The notes beneath the pieces are model-generated. The model saw only the letters and a list, made by a program, of their open reading frames with translations, was not told the origin of the DNA and made no database searches. 64,000 nt of DNA. Source: Paragonimus skrjabini miyazakii. Lineage: Eukaryota; Platyhelminthes; Trematoda; Plagiorchiida; Troglotrematidae. The translations under genes were made by a program, and so were the position numbers. Position 1 is the stretch's first letter. Each line of letters opens with the position of its first letter. The stretch is taken from positions 142,419 through 206,418 of the forward strand of contig JTDE01000273.1 in assembly GCA_014338405.1 (NCBI GenBank), written 5' to 3'. This document shows positions 38,001 to 50,835 of the stretch, piece by piece.

Positions 38001-39750
38001 GATCATAGTGTTCATGGTTGTTGCTGAGCTCAACGATTCGAACCTAGGTGATCATAACCGTATAAGCTGCCTCATTGCACCAAATTAACCTGCTATTCCA
38101 AAGTTTAAATAAAATATGTAATATGCACTTACCGACTAACCTGAATAAATGTTAACTCTGGCAAAATACGATCAAATAAACACAGCATTTCACTTACATA
38201 TAATCAATTACTAATTGGACTGCGCATATTGAATCATTCACTAGTTGATATAGTAGGAATTTCGATAGGTTTCTCAGCTCGTATCGGTTGCCGTATCTAA
38301 CTACGAGTGAGTGACTGTTTTTTGTTTGTATTGGACTATGGTCTGGGCATTACTCTATTTCAAGTTGAACTCCTGTTGTATCTCAGGTCATCCTAACACC
38401 CATCCATTTATATGTTAAGATTGTTCCTTGAAAAATTCACTCAAGTGACTGATGTCGTTTTCGTGAACATAACCGCTATCCGCGACTACACTGACACCTG
38501 ATGAGACTGTCTAAAATGTATTCTGCTATTGTTTCAAATCTGCACACCAGTCTAGAGATCTACCACTTCAATCATCCACTGATCATCCACATCTTCTGTT
38601 GACAGTTCCCTGTGATATCGAGACAAAAACCGAGTGATGTACTGAATGAAGTAGTCGTTTTATTTCTAAAACCACTACTACTGTTACCGTCAGCACAACC
38701 ACAAATTCACAGTGGTCATCACGTCTTTTACGACAGCATCGTCAAAACAAGTTGACGGCGCGTGACCTACCGTATCCCAGGCTTTCTTTCGTACCACAGT
38801 TGACTGATCAAACTGAGACGTACGTGATGGTCAGGACCATCAGACCCAGACAAACAAACAATAACCCGAATGACCAGTTCAGCTTGGCTCTTTGTGTTCG
38901 GGAGCGCGCACATTTGTGTGTACGACGGTGGCCAATTTTCTCTACGGTACAATAGTGAGACGAGTCAGGAACAGCCGGACGGACAACTGTCTTAGTAAAG
39001 TGTGTATGTGTGCGCGCGTGCGTGCGTGCATATATGAAAATACTAGGTGTACCAGTTGATGACAGGTTGGAGAAAGCGAATTTGGCACACAAGAACTTCG
39101 AAGAAACAGGATATGCGTGTATGTGTATGAGCATAGGTGCTATGCTGGTGCTGATAACGTGTCCGTACCTGCTCCCATGGAAGCTGTCACGCTGCTGGTT
39201 AAGACAAGAGAGTGAGGTGGATGATGAATCGATCCACCCATCCTTCACCTTCTCCTCTCTCCTAGAACTGTCCCTCCCCCCGGTTTAACGAAATCCACCA
39301 CTCCCCTCTCTCAGCACCTGACACGTCGAAACAGGCTCACATAACCAAATCATGTGTTCAGGCTTCGGGGGATGAAGAGGTGATGATGGTTTCAACGAAG
39401 TTAGTGATGCACACATCGTCTGACTGGGTTGTTCATATACAGGACAAATGTAATTTTTTAGAAATGGTTTGCTGACATTTGTTTTACCTTACAAAAGGAA
39501 TCATTGTTGGAAGCCAAAGTCCTGGTCGGCCATAGGCCCCAGTAGAAGTTAGCTTTACAAAGCATTTCCTGGATGAAATGAGCTTTCGTTCAGTGTCACA
39601 GGATTTCATTGATGGTGCTATCTGTGCTATGCTTTACTTAGGTGTTCTATGGAGAGGTCGAGATTTCTAAGCAACAAAGCGTCTTTGTATATACCAACTC
39701 AAGCAATTCATGCCGAAATCCATCGACGCCACCGATTAGCACTGAATTTG
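35051..39750. other. Non-coding or unannotated stretch
   Basis: I see no exon supported by homology. Short open frames at 35455-35667, 36789-37007 and 37534-37904 have no recognised motif. A GC-richer segment at 38750-39340 includes the alternating tract listed separately and a pyrimidine-rich run at 39243-39320. Confidence 0.5.
39001..39034. repeat. Alternating GT/GC tract, possible Z-DNA-forming stretch
   Basis: TGTGTATGTGTGCGCGCGTG followed by CGTGCGTGCATATA is almost perfectly alternating purine-pyrimidine. It sits in a locally GC-richer block (about 38750-39340) that holds no recognised exon. The 146-codon minus-strand frame here owes part of its length to this repeat. Confidence 0.7.
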
Positions 39751-40160
39751 TATTACCAATGAATAGTTTGACAGATGTAACATTTTAAGAGAAACCTCAT
39801 TACGAAAACTCAGGACCTCGGCTGGATTTGAACCAGCGATAGAAACAGCATACCTGGATGCGGCAAGCGTTCTATCAGTTGTGCTACGGAAGCGCACCGG
39901 AAACCCATCAACTTCACATGAACGTGAAGTGATTGAGAAATCTAGCATGGGTAGTCAATCGCCTGGATTACTTAGTGGATTTCCTACAACACATAGGATG
40001 GGTAGGTAACTAGATCCAAAAGAGGGTTTTTCTGAGCGCGGCTTCTTAGCTCAGCTGGTAAAGCACTTGCCGCAACTGTGTACGCTGTATCTTCCACTGG
40101 TTGGAATACAGCCGAAGTCCAGAATTTTCGTAGATGGGTCTCTCCCAAAATAGCAATGGT
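39751..40160. repeat. SINE-B inverted pair (head-to-head), second example
   Basis: The antisense half at about 39751-39895 contains a perfect reverse-complement B box (GGATTTGAACC at 39824-39834) and the head reading TAGCACAACTGATAGAACG. The sense half at 40038-40160 starts GGCTTCTTAGCTCAGCTGGT and shares GCACTTGCCGCAACTGTGTA and CCGAAGTCCAGAATTTTCGT with the reverse complement of the other half. About 140 bp separate them. The left outer end again carries the ATTCATTGGTAATA-type tail. The orientation repeats that of the 3005-3430 pair. Confidence 0.7.
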
Positions 40161-41271
40161 TAAACAGGGTTCATTTCGGTCAGGTAAACACAGGTTTCTC
40201 TAAACCATTAATCCAAAGCATATCACCCAAAGTTCTGCACCACTGGTATAGTAGTTGACGGGTTTATTCTCAAGTCTAACGGTCAATTTGTTAAAAGTGC
40301 TAGACAGCGATTTTAACCCCGTGGAAGACGACTGCTCCATTAGGATTTTATATGATTCATTTCATGCTAATATGCTTATCGGGAAATAGAACGTCAATGG
40401 AATTCGGTTAAGTCAACACGACTGCAGGCAGGATGAAAATGAGTCAGAATAGCCCATTCACAAAACGCCGTACTGACTAGAGTTCACTAACCTGTTGAAA
40501 TTAAACACCACTCGGTAGCCCAAGACGTAGGACAGACATAATACAATCGCAGAGGCGCGACTCATTGTAATCCATGCCCACACTCGGCTTTTGCTTTAAC
40601 TAAGAAAAACCTGATGACTTCAGTTTTACCATACTTATTCGAACTCAGTAAGGTAGCCAGCCTGAGTGACAACTTGCTCCTGTGTACACGCTCATGTGCA
40701 TTCATTAGAAACTTTCTCACTCTGATTAGCAGACCATCTGCGAGATCGATTCAACTGACTCTGTTTGCAGATCACTTTAAAATTAGAAAACACAGCTGTA
40801 TTCAAGAGGAGCTGGGCAAATGTTTATCCGAGTGCAAAAGCTGTGCGTAAATATGAGTGATGCTCTACCGAACAAATCAGAATCTCAGTGTTTATTCCCT
40901 TCCACAGGTTATGCTTGTTATCGCACAAGTCTCGCTGGTTTTCAAGAATGCTATTGGCTCCAGGTAGCCAGTTCACACCGAGTGTGTTCATAAGTGATAA
41001 TCACCGAAGTACTGTTGTGACCGCAAAAGACGCTTGGCTTGCGAAATCGTTTATCGCGCGATCTGTCGTACAAGTCATGTTAAATATGGAACCACAAACG
41101 CGTACACTCATTTGCACAGCAGACTTGCATACACACACTGGGAGATAGTACGTTGTCACTCGCCTTGGTAGAACTTCTCCCACAGCACGTACACACTATT
41201 CCGATGGCCTCTTCTGGTCCATCCTCTTCCTGGCGTTGGCAGCTTGCCCTTTTATTTCTGAATGTTGCCCG

Positions 41272-41309
41272 TGAGTAGCATACTACTCATAAGTAGTACA
41301 CTACTCACA
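41272..41309. repeat. Short near-perfect palindrome
   Basis: GTGAGTAGCATACTACTC and AAGTAGTACACTACTCAC form two arms of about 18 bases with one or two mismatches and almost no loop. It also contains internal TACTACT/AGTAGTA symmetry. Function unknown. Confidence 0.6.
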
Positions 41310-41369
41310 ACGAAACTGCCTGTTATACAACGGTACTGATGTTGGCTCAGTCACTTACAGATCCTGATC

Positions 41370-41475
41370 ACTGGGGCCGATCGGAAATTCTGTGGAAAAG
41401 CGACAGCTGCGATCAATTGTGGGCGATGTTCAATCTATATGAAAGTCAAAGTCCTCTACTACTCACCAGTAATTA
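41370..41475 (+). repeat. SINE-A copy, sense, 5' truncated
   Basis: GGGGCCGATCGGAAATTCTG, GCGACAGCTGCGATCAATTG, GGGCGATGTTCAATC and the tail CTACTACTCACCAGTAATT are present. It starts inside the body, as LINE-mobilised copies often do. Confidence 0.72.
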
Positions 41476-42380
41476 GAGACAGGTCACAACCAATTCTAAC
41501 TTCGCACGACGTTTGTTGGGCTGATGTCCCCATGGGCCTGACCCCTGACGGTTCCCACTTCTGTTCGAATATCATTTGTATGCGCTTAATGCAGAGGGGG
41601 ACAAAATTATTATGAACCCTGAATAATTGACAGCTTATTTCACCGGTGATTACTTGGGGAGTTGCTTGGCACAACGTGTACACCACTCACATTGGAACGC
41701 GGTATTCGAATTCAAAAATTTGACTCGGTCCCCTTCGAAAAGTGCACCAGTAATATACACAACCGGGAGTCAAACTCAGATTAACGTCCTTAAGAGACAA
41801 CCATGTTTGCCACTCTACAATAAACCTAAACCTCTTACCAGTAATCAATAAAGTGTTCTGAAAGTTTGATGAATACTGTAATTTTGAGTTGGTTAGGAAG
41901 TTCCAATTTTTCGGTGATTGGATGGAGTTCACAGGACAATTGTTGTATATCCACTGGATTTAAGCAAAATTCGTTGGGCGTTTAGATGAGATAAATCGGT
42001 TATGATTAATATATAGTCAATGACCTAGAAGTCAAGTTAGCTGTCGCGTGATAATTTAAACCAGAGTCAAGATTCCCGCTGTGGTAACGTTGTATACTGC
42101 TAATAAAGTCTAACAAGAGTCAGAGTATATCAATTCTTTTTTAGCTGAGCTGGCTGAAATGTGTATCGGGGTGAAAAGACTACTAGTGACTGTGAATGAC
42201 GTTCTGTCAGACATAATCTCATAACCAGGTGAACAGTAGTCACTTAACCAATACCGAACAGGATGAACCCAATGGAACGTCAAGTTGAGAACGGAAAACA
42301 AATGTTTGGTTGCTTCAAACTACTGAGTTCCCTTCATCCGATTCACTAAGGTGACAGAAATAAACTTCAAAGTATAAACA

Positions 42381-42775
42381 TTTGATCGCAGCATTCACAT
42401 TCGTATGGACCCTCCCAATCAGCCCCTTTCGCCCTGGCTAGAACATGTCAGTAGCACATATCCTCATTACGACCGGAATTCGACCTTTGATCATACGGTC
42501 CAGGGACGGCCGTGTAAATGTCTACCCCGATGGCTTTACACTGCGCATGGCCGGATGATTATATACGATCGTTCATCCATTTTCGATTGTGAGTGGTATT
42601 CAACCTGACTGAACATCTCAATAAAAGATATAGTTGCTACTTGTTCACTGTAATCGATAACCCCGCCATCAGGACATCTGTGTCATGTTGAACTCTCCGG
42701 TGAGAAAGCTGCGATCAAATGTGAGTGATGCTTAATTTCAGTTAACCAAATTTTTGACTGTTGATTAATATTTTG
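42381..42775. repeat. SINE-A inverted dimer, degenerate third example
   Basis: The antisense half at about 42381-42500 shows GATCGCAGCATTCACATTCG, CCAATCAGCCCCTTTCGCCC and GTCAGTAGCACATATCC. The central spacer at about 42552-42598 (GATTATATACGATCGTTCAT, CATTTTCGATTGTGAGTGG) matches the spacer of the 19331-19901 element at 19560-19602. The sense half at 42690-42775 shows GAAAGCTGCGATCAAATGTG, GAGTGATGCTTAATTTCAG and a decayed tail. The right arm is shortened internally. Confidence 0.6.
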
Positions 42776-45700
42776 CTTAATATCATCAGTGGATTATGTA
42801 AAACATTAAAGTAAATAGGTTGTTGAACACTGTCCAAAAAAGTTCAAAATGAAGGAACATCGTGTGAGTACATAAAAGTATGGAGTAGACAGATTCAGTA
42901 CGTAAGCAGCTAAAATGACGATGTCAAAATCTTTTGCCAGCAGCGAGAGCTGATCACGAAACATGTACTGCCAACAAATTAGTTGACTCTCATTACTTCA
43001 TTCATGGTCTTATTAGGCAAGTGTAGGTACATGCTGACATTTACTGAAGTGATGTCAATCTGGTGTTTCACGCTAACTTTCCACTGTCAGTAAATATCAT
43101 TATAAACACTGTTGTTACGGATTAACAGAGTTTGACCCGTTAAATATCTAATGACTTTCGTTCCCTCACCGTTTCGTTAATGTACGTTAAACCTGTATAA
43201 CTAAATCATTTATGTGGATGAACGAAGTACTTGCATCTCATAATGTTCGACTTCAATTCGTTCGTCTCGGTTATCCGTAGCAAGACAAAAATAGGATATT
43301 CTACAAGTTGATCGCTGTTATTTTCTCGTTACAAACGAGATGTTACGTACAGGTTAGTAGTATGCACTTTAACACAAATGTTTTATTTCTTGTATGTCAC
43401 AATCACCACGTATTGTAAATGCTACAGCTAAGACGACAGATCAAGTGACCAACTATGCAATGCTTTTAGAGTTTGTGGTTTGGGTTTGACAAATACGATA
43501 TGATCTGATTCGCAGGCGGTTGACACCGTGGTCACGTTTCTACGATTATTCCCGAGGGACGGCATTTCCGCAAAGGGCAATAGGAATGGCCAGCTACGAA
43601 CAAGTCTTGCGGAGAACGGTAGCTCTCAAATCACAGAAGAACCTTCACGGTGCCCAGCGATTTGATTGCTATGGGGAGCACTCCTTTATAAGTTGCGAGT
43701 TACGTTGTGTCGCCATTAGAACACTGTTAATCCCATCATTAGCGATAAACTTTACTGCGAACAACCCTAGTATCCGCCCAGCGTTTGGATTCAGCCTACG
43801 GGCGAGAGTTGCCGCTCATCCCAAAGTAACCCGCGGCACCTTCCTATTAAATGTGTTAGACAACAGTACAACTAAAGCCTCTGCAACCTGATTAGTGTTT
43901 TCTGAGCTTATTAACTCCGATGATACTTTTCTCATCGGAATAAAAGGAACTTAGTAAGCTGACAGGCATTTCAAGTGAGCCACATTGGTTGAGAGTTGTG
44001 GAACCATAGAGAAGTTGATTAGAATATGACATGCTTCTATTCTGCAATGTCAACACCGTAGTATGTCCGTATTCCAACTATTCATCACCAGGCCTAGTAC
44101 ACCTGAACAACACTAACAGACATGACCTGAACTTTAGAAGTTGCCACACCATGGCTTTTGGTAATGCCAGAAGTTTGGTCAAATGAAAACCATAGTTTCA
44201 TCCAGTTTTATTGATTTGCATTCGAGAGAGTTTAAACATGTAGACCTTCTATTCGCCCCCACCCCAAAAACAGTCGTTACTGGCGATAGTTCGCATCACT
44301 TGTCTAGCTTCGTGTGTTTGAATGTCCGGATGACGGCTACGCAATTTGGTCATTCAATGAAGTGACCTTCAACCATATCCTGCTATCCGGAAGCACGTAG
44401 ACAGGCATGCGCACAGGACAAGGGCGACTACGAAGCATTCTATGATAAACAGACGTACTTGTGACCGCCTGGGTATCAGTACGATTCAGTGATGGACTGA
44501 ACTGCCGCCCTTAGCTGTCAATCTCCATGCGACAAATCAAGAGATTCTCACCTGTGTTGTGTTGTGCTGTTTGTGTGGAACAGCACTGGAAATACCCACG
44601 CGATAAAGAGTCCTCATACGCGGTGCACATTCGTGATTTTCACCTTGCGCGACCACACTGGCGTAAATGCTCTATTGTACATGTGTGCGTGACTATGTCT
44701 GCGCGTGTGGTGTGTATGTGGGTAGCTGGATGGGTTCACAGTATGGTAACAACAGTATCCGATCGATACAGCAGGCGCTCTACTTGACTGGACTGCCACC
44801 GGTGCGCATATCACAGTGGGGCGTCTCCCAGGCAATCTGCACACACACCGATCAATACATGCACAGATGTACATACAATTATATTAGAATTGAAGAACAA
44901 GTGTGTGCTGGAGGCCAGCTGCTCGTGTTTGAGTAACATCGGTTTGTTGAGTGGCCCAGTTACAACCGGCAGCATCAGCATCCATATGGAATGTGTCTGA
45001 ACTACCAGATTTACTCGGTCTGGTGGATAAGTCAACTACAAGCATATGAGACTATCATCGTCCAGTAGACCATAGCACGCCAACGGTATCACGTCTACTT
45101 TCCGTGATTATACCTTCCACCAGGTCGTTCAATTAAGTGTCCTCATTGGAATAACAGTATGATCTACTGAAATTAGTGCCATGTGATTAAATTCGGTTTA
45201 AAGGTTAATGCGTATCCTTAAGGTAATGTAGATGTGCCGGCGATAGTACATACAAAGTTTGTTACGAATTGTGAAAACAAAAGCATTTAATTGCGGAAAG
45301 TGAATAGTATTCGCGTCTTTCATTTCTTCAAAATATCAACAATCAGCATTGAAGTAGAGTACTACGGTACTGCGATGCAAAAAATCAATAACTGTGACTT
45401 TTTATCAGACATAAATTTGAGGCTTGGCAGTGAAGGGGTCAGCAACAGACGACCGAAACGAAATCACTGATGAAGAGTACATCGGTGTTAAAAATAGATA
45501 GTTTTAACTCAAGCGGCATGCAAATAACGAGCCACCGTTACAAACGCACATAGTGCTGTACCACTCCTCACCCTCGGTTCGACCCGAAAGGAACATTGCA
45601 TCTAAACGAAATGATGTTAAGTGAAAATCAGCATCTTTCATTGGGAGGGTCTATTGAGGGTCTATTCAAAACAGCTTACGACAATTATTTCTCCTTCCAT

Positions 45701-48461
45701 GCAAGGTGTAACTGGTCCTCGAGATCAAACCAAGTAATCCATAACAGTATCTCACATGAGTACTTTGTTTCTCTCAGTTGGTCAGAGAACAAGGCGAATT
45801 TGTCTGCAATCACAGGACATACGATAAAGTCTCTTTCATTCTAAGCGGATATGTTACTAACCAAAATACAGGGGGATCGAACACCGACGCACATTCATGA
45901 TGTCAACTACGACTAATTGCAATGTCTTTCAGTGTAACTTCGAAGAGAGCTAGTTGACGGTGCCTTGTTAAAAAATAAAGCACATCATATGACTAACGTT
46001 AACGGCGGTCAACATTGCGCAATGATTAAACATTGTTCAAGGTCACATTTTGAGGCCAATCCAGAAAGATAGTCCCAGTAACCCCAAGTCACCGTCCGCA
46101 CAAATGTTTTAGAGTGAGTGTTATTGATAACATCATAATTTTTTCATTACACTTGATCACCTGGTCGCTTCCAGACACTTGTGTGAACAAGTTAATCATC
46201 ATTCAGCAATTGAGGGTAAACAGTGGATAAGCAGTTGGAGCATTATACCCTGAATCTTTGATAAAGTTGATTGAAAATACTCTCGAAAGAGCTTGAGGCT
46301 AAAAATTATTGCTGTTTCTAGGCTACTGATTACATAATTACACTTTTCCGAGATAATGCGTGGAATGTTAGAGAAATATAAACTGGAATGTTAATAGAAT
46401 TGGAAAAGTTTTAAACGAAACTTATTATTTCTTATTCAATACACTTAATGAGTGGAATATGGCACCCATATTTTCTGCCTGTCCATTTAATTGCTAATCG
46501 CACAACAGGTTGAAAGAGTCAACTGACTATATGAAACGTAAAACAAAAGTTTATTTGACCGGTGCCATAATCATTTTAGACTGTTTTCAAGAATAACTCA
46601 GGCGATTATTGTATACATACACGTGGTATTGCCAGAACCACGGGGTGCTCAACCTGCAATAACCAGCTATGTGTATAAAGTCTATTGTTTCTGATCAGAC
46701 TTTGCAATTTAACACACCCGAACGGGCTGAATATCCACTCACCCGGGTCTAATCAATAAATCAGGTATTCTTGTTTATTGTTATTAATAGTCGCTTAGGT
46801 GGCCCTTTATGAATATGGGAAGTTCATCTGCCGACTGTCATTCATTTCTCATTCAAGCAGGCGCGTAACCTCTATTGGGGTGTGGTGTGATGCCAGGGAA
46901 TGTCGTAACAGAAGTACAGTTTTAGATGAAAATAGATTAATCGACTAGCCATCACAGTTTAGCAAAGGTCAACCAGAAGAACCGTGAGCAAGCGTAATAT
47001 GCAATTTTAGTTACGACTGAGCAAAATTAACTGACTGTGTATTTCTGCTCTGTTCGGGTTGAGTGCTGTAAACCATTTGGTCTGTTTTCCAATCAAAAGT
47101 ATTGGAAATAACGCAACTTCTTATACCAGGGTTGACGACCATGGCAATCAATTTTATCGTTCCTTCTACACTAAAAATGTTTTTCTCGTGAATTATGAAA
47201 AGCCTTATATGCATACATGGTTGATCATTTCATATAAGATGAAACGTAAACGCAAGAATGATTACACTTGTAACACTGATCTCGTAACTGAGCTGATCAT
47301 TTTGTTAAAATGTTTCGTCAAGAATAACCAACGTGGTATGAACACTAGAAGGTGAATAGTATACTGATGGACACTAAGACCAGAATGGATTTGGGCAGCA
47401 AAAACAACAGTACCCTTCACACCGAGGACACGATTCGCGGACTTCCGTTAAAAATACGAAAGAGTTGCTTGAGATGATAAATTTTTATGATTGATAAGGG
47501 TTATAAAACCATGTTATTATTAGCAGTATAAGACTCCCTTTGTCTGTTCCCTCACTGAAAATAGAAAGGTAACACATGAAGTTAAGTCACAAAGTACAGA
47601 GGGCGTTTTAGCCTAAACTGCAGCTTCACAAATACTGTCGGCCTGGTCAGCTGACTTATGACGAATATTTTAAGCCTTGATTCGTAGGGAGATTTTTGTA
47701 ATCGATTGGGAGGCTGCATAACTAAACCATGGGTAAGCTACAGGTTACCTATCCGATGAAATTACTTGTCCTCCATTATTTCTCACGCAATAAATGAATG
47801 ACGTCTCTAATCGTTTATATTAGATAATCCTAGTAGGTCTAACAAAAACACTGTCAAGTTAAGATGTTGATTATGAATAGAGACTCGTGAAACAGACTAC
47901 AGTGTTTATGTGTATCAGACAATCGAGTGGATCCTTTGTGCCTCAGAGGTCCGAAAAATAACCTAAGAAAAAATAGGTTTTGAGAATTTGATGAACTTGA
48001 ATGGAGGCTGTCCAAAACAGCTTACCGCTGTGTGGTGGCTATAGACATAAAACCCCAACAACAGATATCTTTCGGTATGTCCACTCTAAACTTTACATTC
48101 CACCGTGATCGGTTTTTTCTTATGCTGGAATAGCAGTCAAATAGAGAAATTTCGAACGGGATTTGTATCTAACTTTTTACTGTATGTCAGCTTGTATTCA
48201 CGGAAGCCCCAGCAATATGAACACAGATTAACACTAATCGACAAACATATCTGGTGTGACTTACTTATATCCCGACAAAAACAATGACTATGGAGCAGAT
48301 TCATTATCGAGTTCATAAACAGTCCGTCTACAAAGGATGTAGACAGTTGGCAGTGAGATTCGGGGAATTTCTAGGACCTTTACTGATTAGAGAAGGCTGA
48401 GACTGTTTATTTACACCTAAAGCTTCTTTGGATGGTTTTGTGACCACCTGTGATCACAAGT
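42776..48461. other. Non-coding or unannotated stretch
   Basis: Nothing is identified by homology. A 123-codon open frame at 43520-43891 (opening at TTG) is the longest clean plus-strand frame, but has no recognised domain. A GC-richer CpG-containing block lies at about 44390-44900 with GTGTGCGTGAC-type repeats. Confidence 0.5.
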
Positions 48462-48580
48462 GGCTTCATAGCTCAGCTGGTGCAGCACTTATCACATTTG
48501 GGCATGCTGTTTCTTATGCCAGTTCCAATCTAACCGAAGTTCAGAATTTTCGTCACTGGGTCTCATCTAAAGAAAATTTC
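48462..48580 (+). repeat. SINE-B copy, sense
   Basis: It starts GGCTTCATAGCTCAGCTGGT (A box) and continues GGCATGCTGTTTCTTATGCC, a B-box-like GTTCCAATCTA, and CCGAAGTTCAGAATTTTCGT. It is a single sense copy about 0.5 kb upstream of the RTE-like LINE remnant. The 48428-48766 plus-strand reading frame that overlaps it is a by-product of the repeat. Confidence 0.65.
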
Positions 48581-49071
48581 GCATACGGTAAAAGTTTCAG
48601 AAAATTAAGTGGAAACACAACTCACAACTTATCGACTGTACTGCAAAACACTTCAACAAGCAGTAAGCAAAAGCGAGGAGATGGAGAACATCCCTACCGC
48701 ACCGCATCCATTTCGAAGACAAAGCTCTTCGAACGGTGGACTTCGTGTTCAGACTTGGTGTGTTGAGTCTGCAGATAATTTTGTTTGCTGTTGCCATGCG
48801 CGGCTGACTTTTGTGGACTGTTCCAGAGAAGACAGGCCTGGGCGTTAGAAAACTGTTCTCGAACAGCTCAGTTCATTAGTCAGGATTAGAAAGTTCTTTC
48901 TGAGACGGTTTCTTGACGTGGGTAAAAGCATAATTCTTAAAGGAGGAAAAAGTTGACCGAAGATGATACACACGAAGGTCGTTTTATCTAAATTGTCAAG
49001 AGTGTACTGTAAAAAGCCCCAGGTTATACAGTTTAATGATAAAAACTGATGTCTGCTATTGCATTTCAGCC

Positions 49072-50835
49072 CTCAAACCTTTTAGGGCTGTCGGCCCAGA
49101 TGTTCTTATGTCAGCAGATTTAAGTGAAGATGGGAAAGTGTTAGTAGATACCTAGACTCAGGTATTTCAACCTGTGTGGACGTCGAGGACTGCCCCTATG
49201 TGCTGAGATCACTCGATGCTAGTTCATATATTCAAGAAAGAAATTCAAAGGCTCTTGCAAAACCACATGGGAGTTCGCTTGAGTTCATTCATTATTTGAG
49301 TTCTGGAATCCAGTATATTTCGTCGACTCGGCGCAGCCCGAGAGACGGATATTGGGAAAGAACAGTCAAGGTTTCGTTTTGAGCGGGGATGTACTGATCA
49401 CATTCTTACTCTTCGGAAAATTCTGGAATAACGTCGTGTGTACCGCCGGTCAAAGATTGCCGTATTTGCCGACGATAGAAATGTGTTTGATTCGGTGGAT
49501 CGATCCACACTTTTAGAGTCGCTCAAACACGGCGGTTTACTTACCAAGTATGTGAACATACTGGCGGCGGTTCATTCCCATAGTTCAGTTCAGGTAAGGG
49601 TTTACGGTGAGCTGTCCTACAGTTTCATCACTAGAAGCGGCGTATGTCCAGGCTGTCTATTTTCACTGTTTGTTTAATTTTCTGATGGACGAAATAATGG
49701 AGGACTGTCTGTGGCACTCAAAAGTTGTCAGCATGGACCTTCGACTTGGTGGAAGACTGGCTGATTTTGACTATGCTGACGACAAGATGTTGGTATTTGA
49801 TAATTTTGAAACAGTACAAACAGTGCTCGACGTTATTTCGCGTTGTGTAGAGTACATCGAAATGCGCTCTGCAGCTCCAAAAGGCAAAGCGCTTCTACAA
49901 GACTGTTGTGATTACGTAGACTTAATGTTGGATAATGTAGTTTTGAAGGTTGTTGACTGGTTTGTGTAACTGGGAAGCTGCATCAGCGCCGGCGGTGTAG
50001 GTGTGGTGGACGAAAGAGATGCTTGTATGTCTAAGGCTAGAGCGGTGTTCTCTAATCTATTGCACCTCTAGCGAGAGAGAAATATATTTATGGAGCTTAA
50101 TTGTCGCATATATAAGGGGACAGTTGGGGCTGTATCACCATACGACTGCGCAAGTTGACCGTTCGAGGTAGAAGACGTGAATTGTCATCAGGTATTTCAG
50201 CAGCGATGTCTGCGTTTGATCGCTGGTATCGGGTAGTACCACGGAGTAGGCAACGATGATGTTAGGAAGCGGGTGTTTGATAATGACTGTCAAACGAGTT
50301 CTTTTGTTCACTGCTGACACTTGCACAGACTTAAACGGTTAGACAACGTACTAAGGATGCCAGTTAGTCGTCTGATACACCCAGCATCCCTTACTGACAG
50401 TGTTTCCAACTGGCGTAAGGCGCTAGGTGACCAGATGATGACCTGGCTTAGAGAAACGAAGTCGTTCACCATGGAGTTGACCATCGTACGTCGAGTTCTT
50501 TTTCAGGGTTCGGGATCTCACGACTCACAGAATCGGTGGTTGGAGGTATCAGGTAAGATGGTGACTAACCGAGCTCAGTGACGTGAGTATTGTTATTGTT
50601 TAGTTGAGTTATTTGTGAAGTCAGTGCACTTAATGACGCGGGACAGTTAAAGTCGTAAGAAAGCTGTCCTGCTGATGCCGCTTTACTTTCACCTGTAGCT
50701 TGGCTGTTTGTTTGCAAGGTGTAGGCATCTTGATGTTGAGGGGTTGAATACAGACGTAGCCTTTTTTACTAGTTAGCCCCCCTCTTCCCACCTTCTTATT
50801 TCTTATTTCTTCCTTTTTCCTTCATGATTGTATGA
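49072..50835 (+). mobile_element. RTE-like non-LTR retrotransposon, 5'-truncated reverse transcriptase pseudogene
   Basis: One frame from 49072 to 49677 reads through about four stops and shows the expected order: LKPFRAVGPD, then RRLGAARETDIGKEQSRF, RFERGCTDHILTLRKILE, then motif A (AVFADDRNVFDSVDRSTLLE) and the pre-motif-B segment VRVYGELSYSF with GVCPGCLFS. After a frameshift near 49670 the reading continues FNFLMDEIMED, then motif C with an intact YADD (RLADFDYADDKMLVF). Further downstream are YLGSCIS-like sequence near 49967 and the C-terminal region HRLKRLDNVLRMPVSRL to RWLEVSGKMVTNRAQ near 50324-50580. The endonuclease is missing. A pyrimidine-rich 3' region (CCCCCCTCTTCCCACC, TTCTTATTTCTTCC) ends about 50835. 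Catalytic motifs survive but the stops and frameshift show it is dead. Confidence 0.88.

Noticed and set aside
38808..39248. 146-codon minus-strand frame, second longest in the window
   Set aside because: Part of it is a THARTHTH-type translation of the alternating GT/GC tract, there is no recognised domain, and the opposite strand is open over much of the same region.
43520..43891. 123-codon plus-strand frame opening at TTG
   Set aside because: No recognised motif and no ATG start at the beginning. The preceding GATTCGCAG acceptor is weak. With this much sequence, frames of this size occur by chance.
47059..47355. 98-codon plus-strand frame
   Set aside because: It opens at TTG, has no convincing splice acceptor and no known domain, and the opposite strand is also open.
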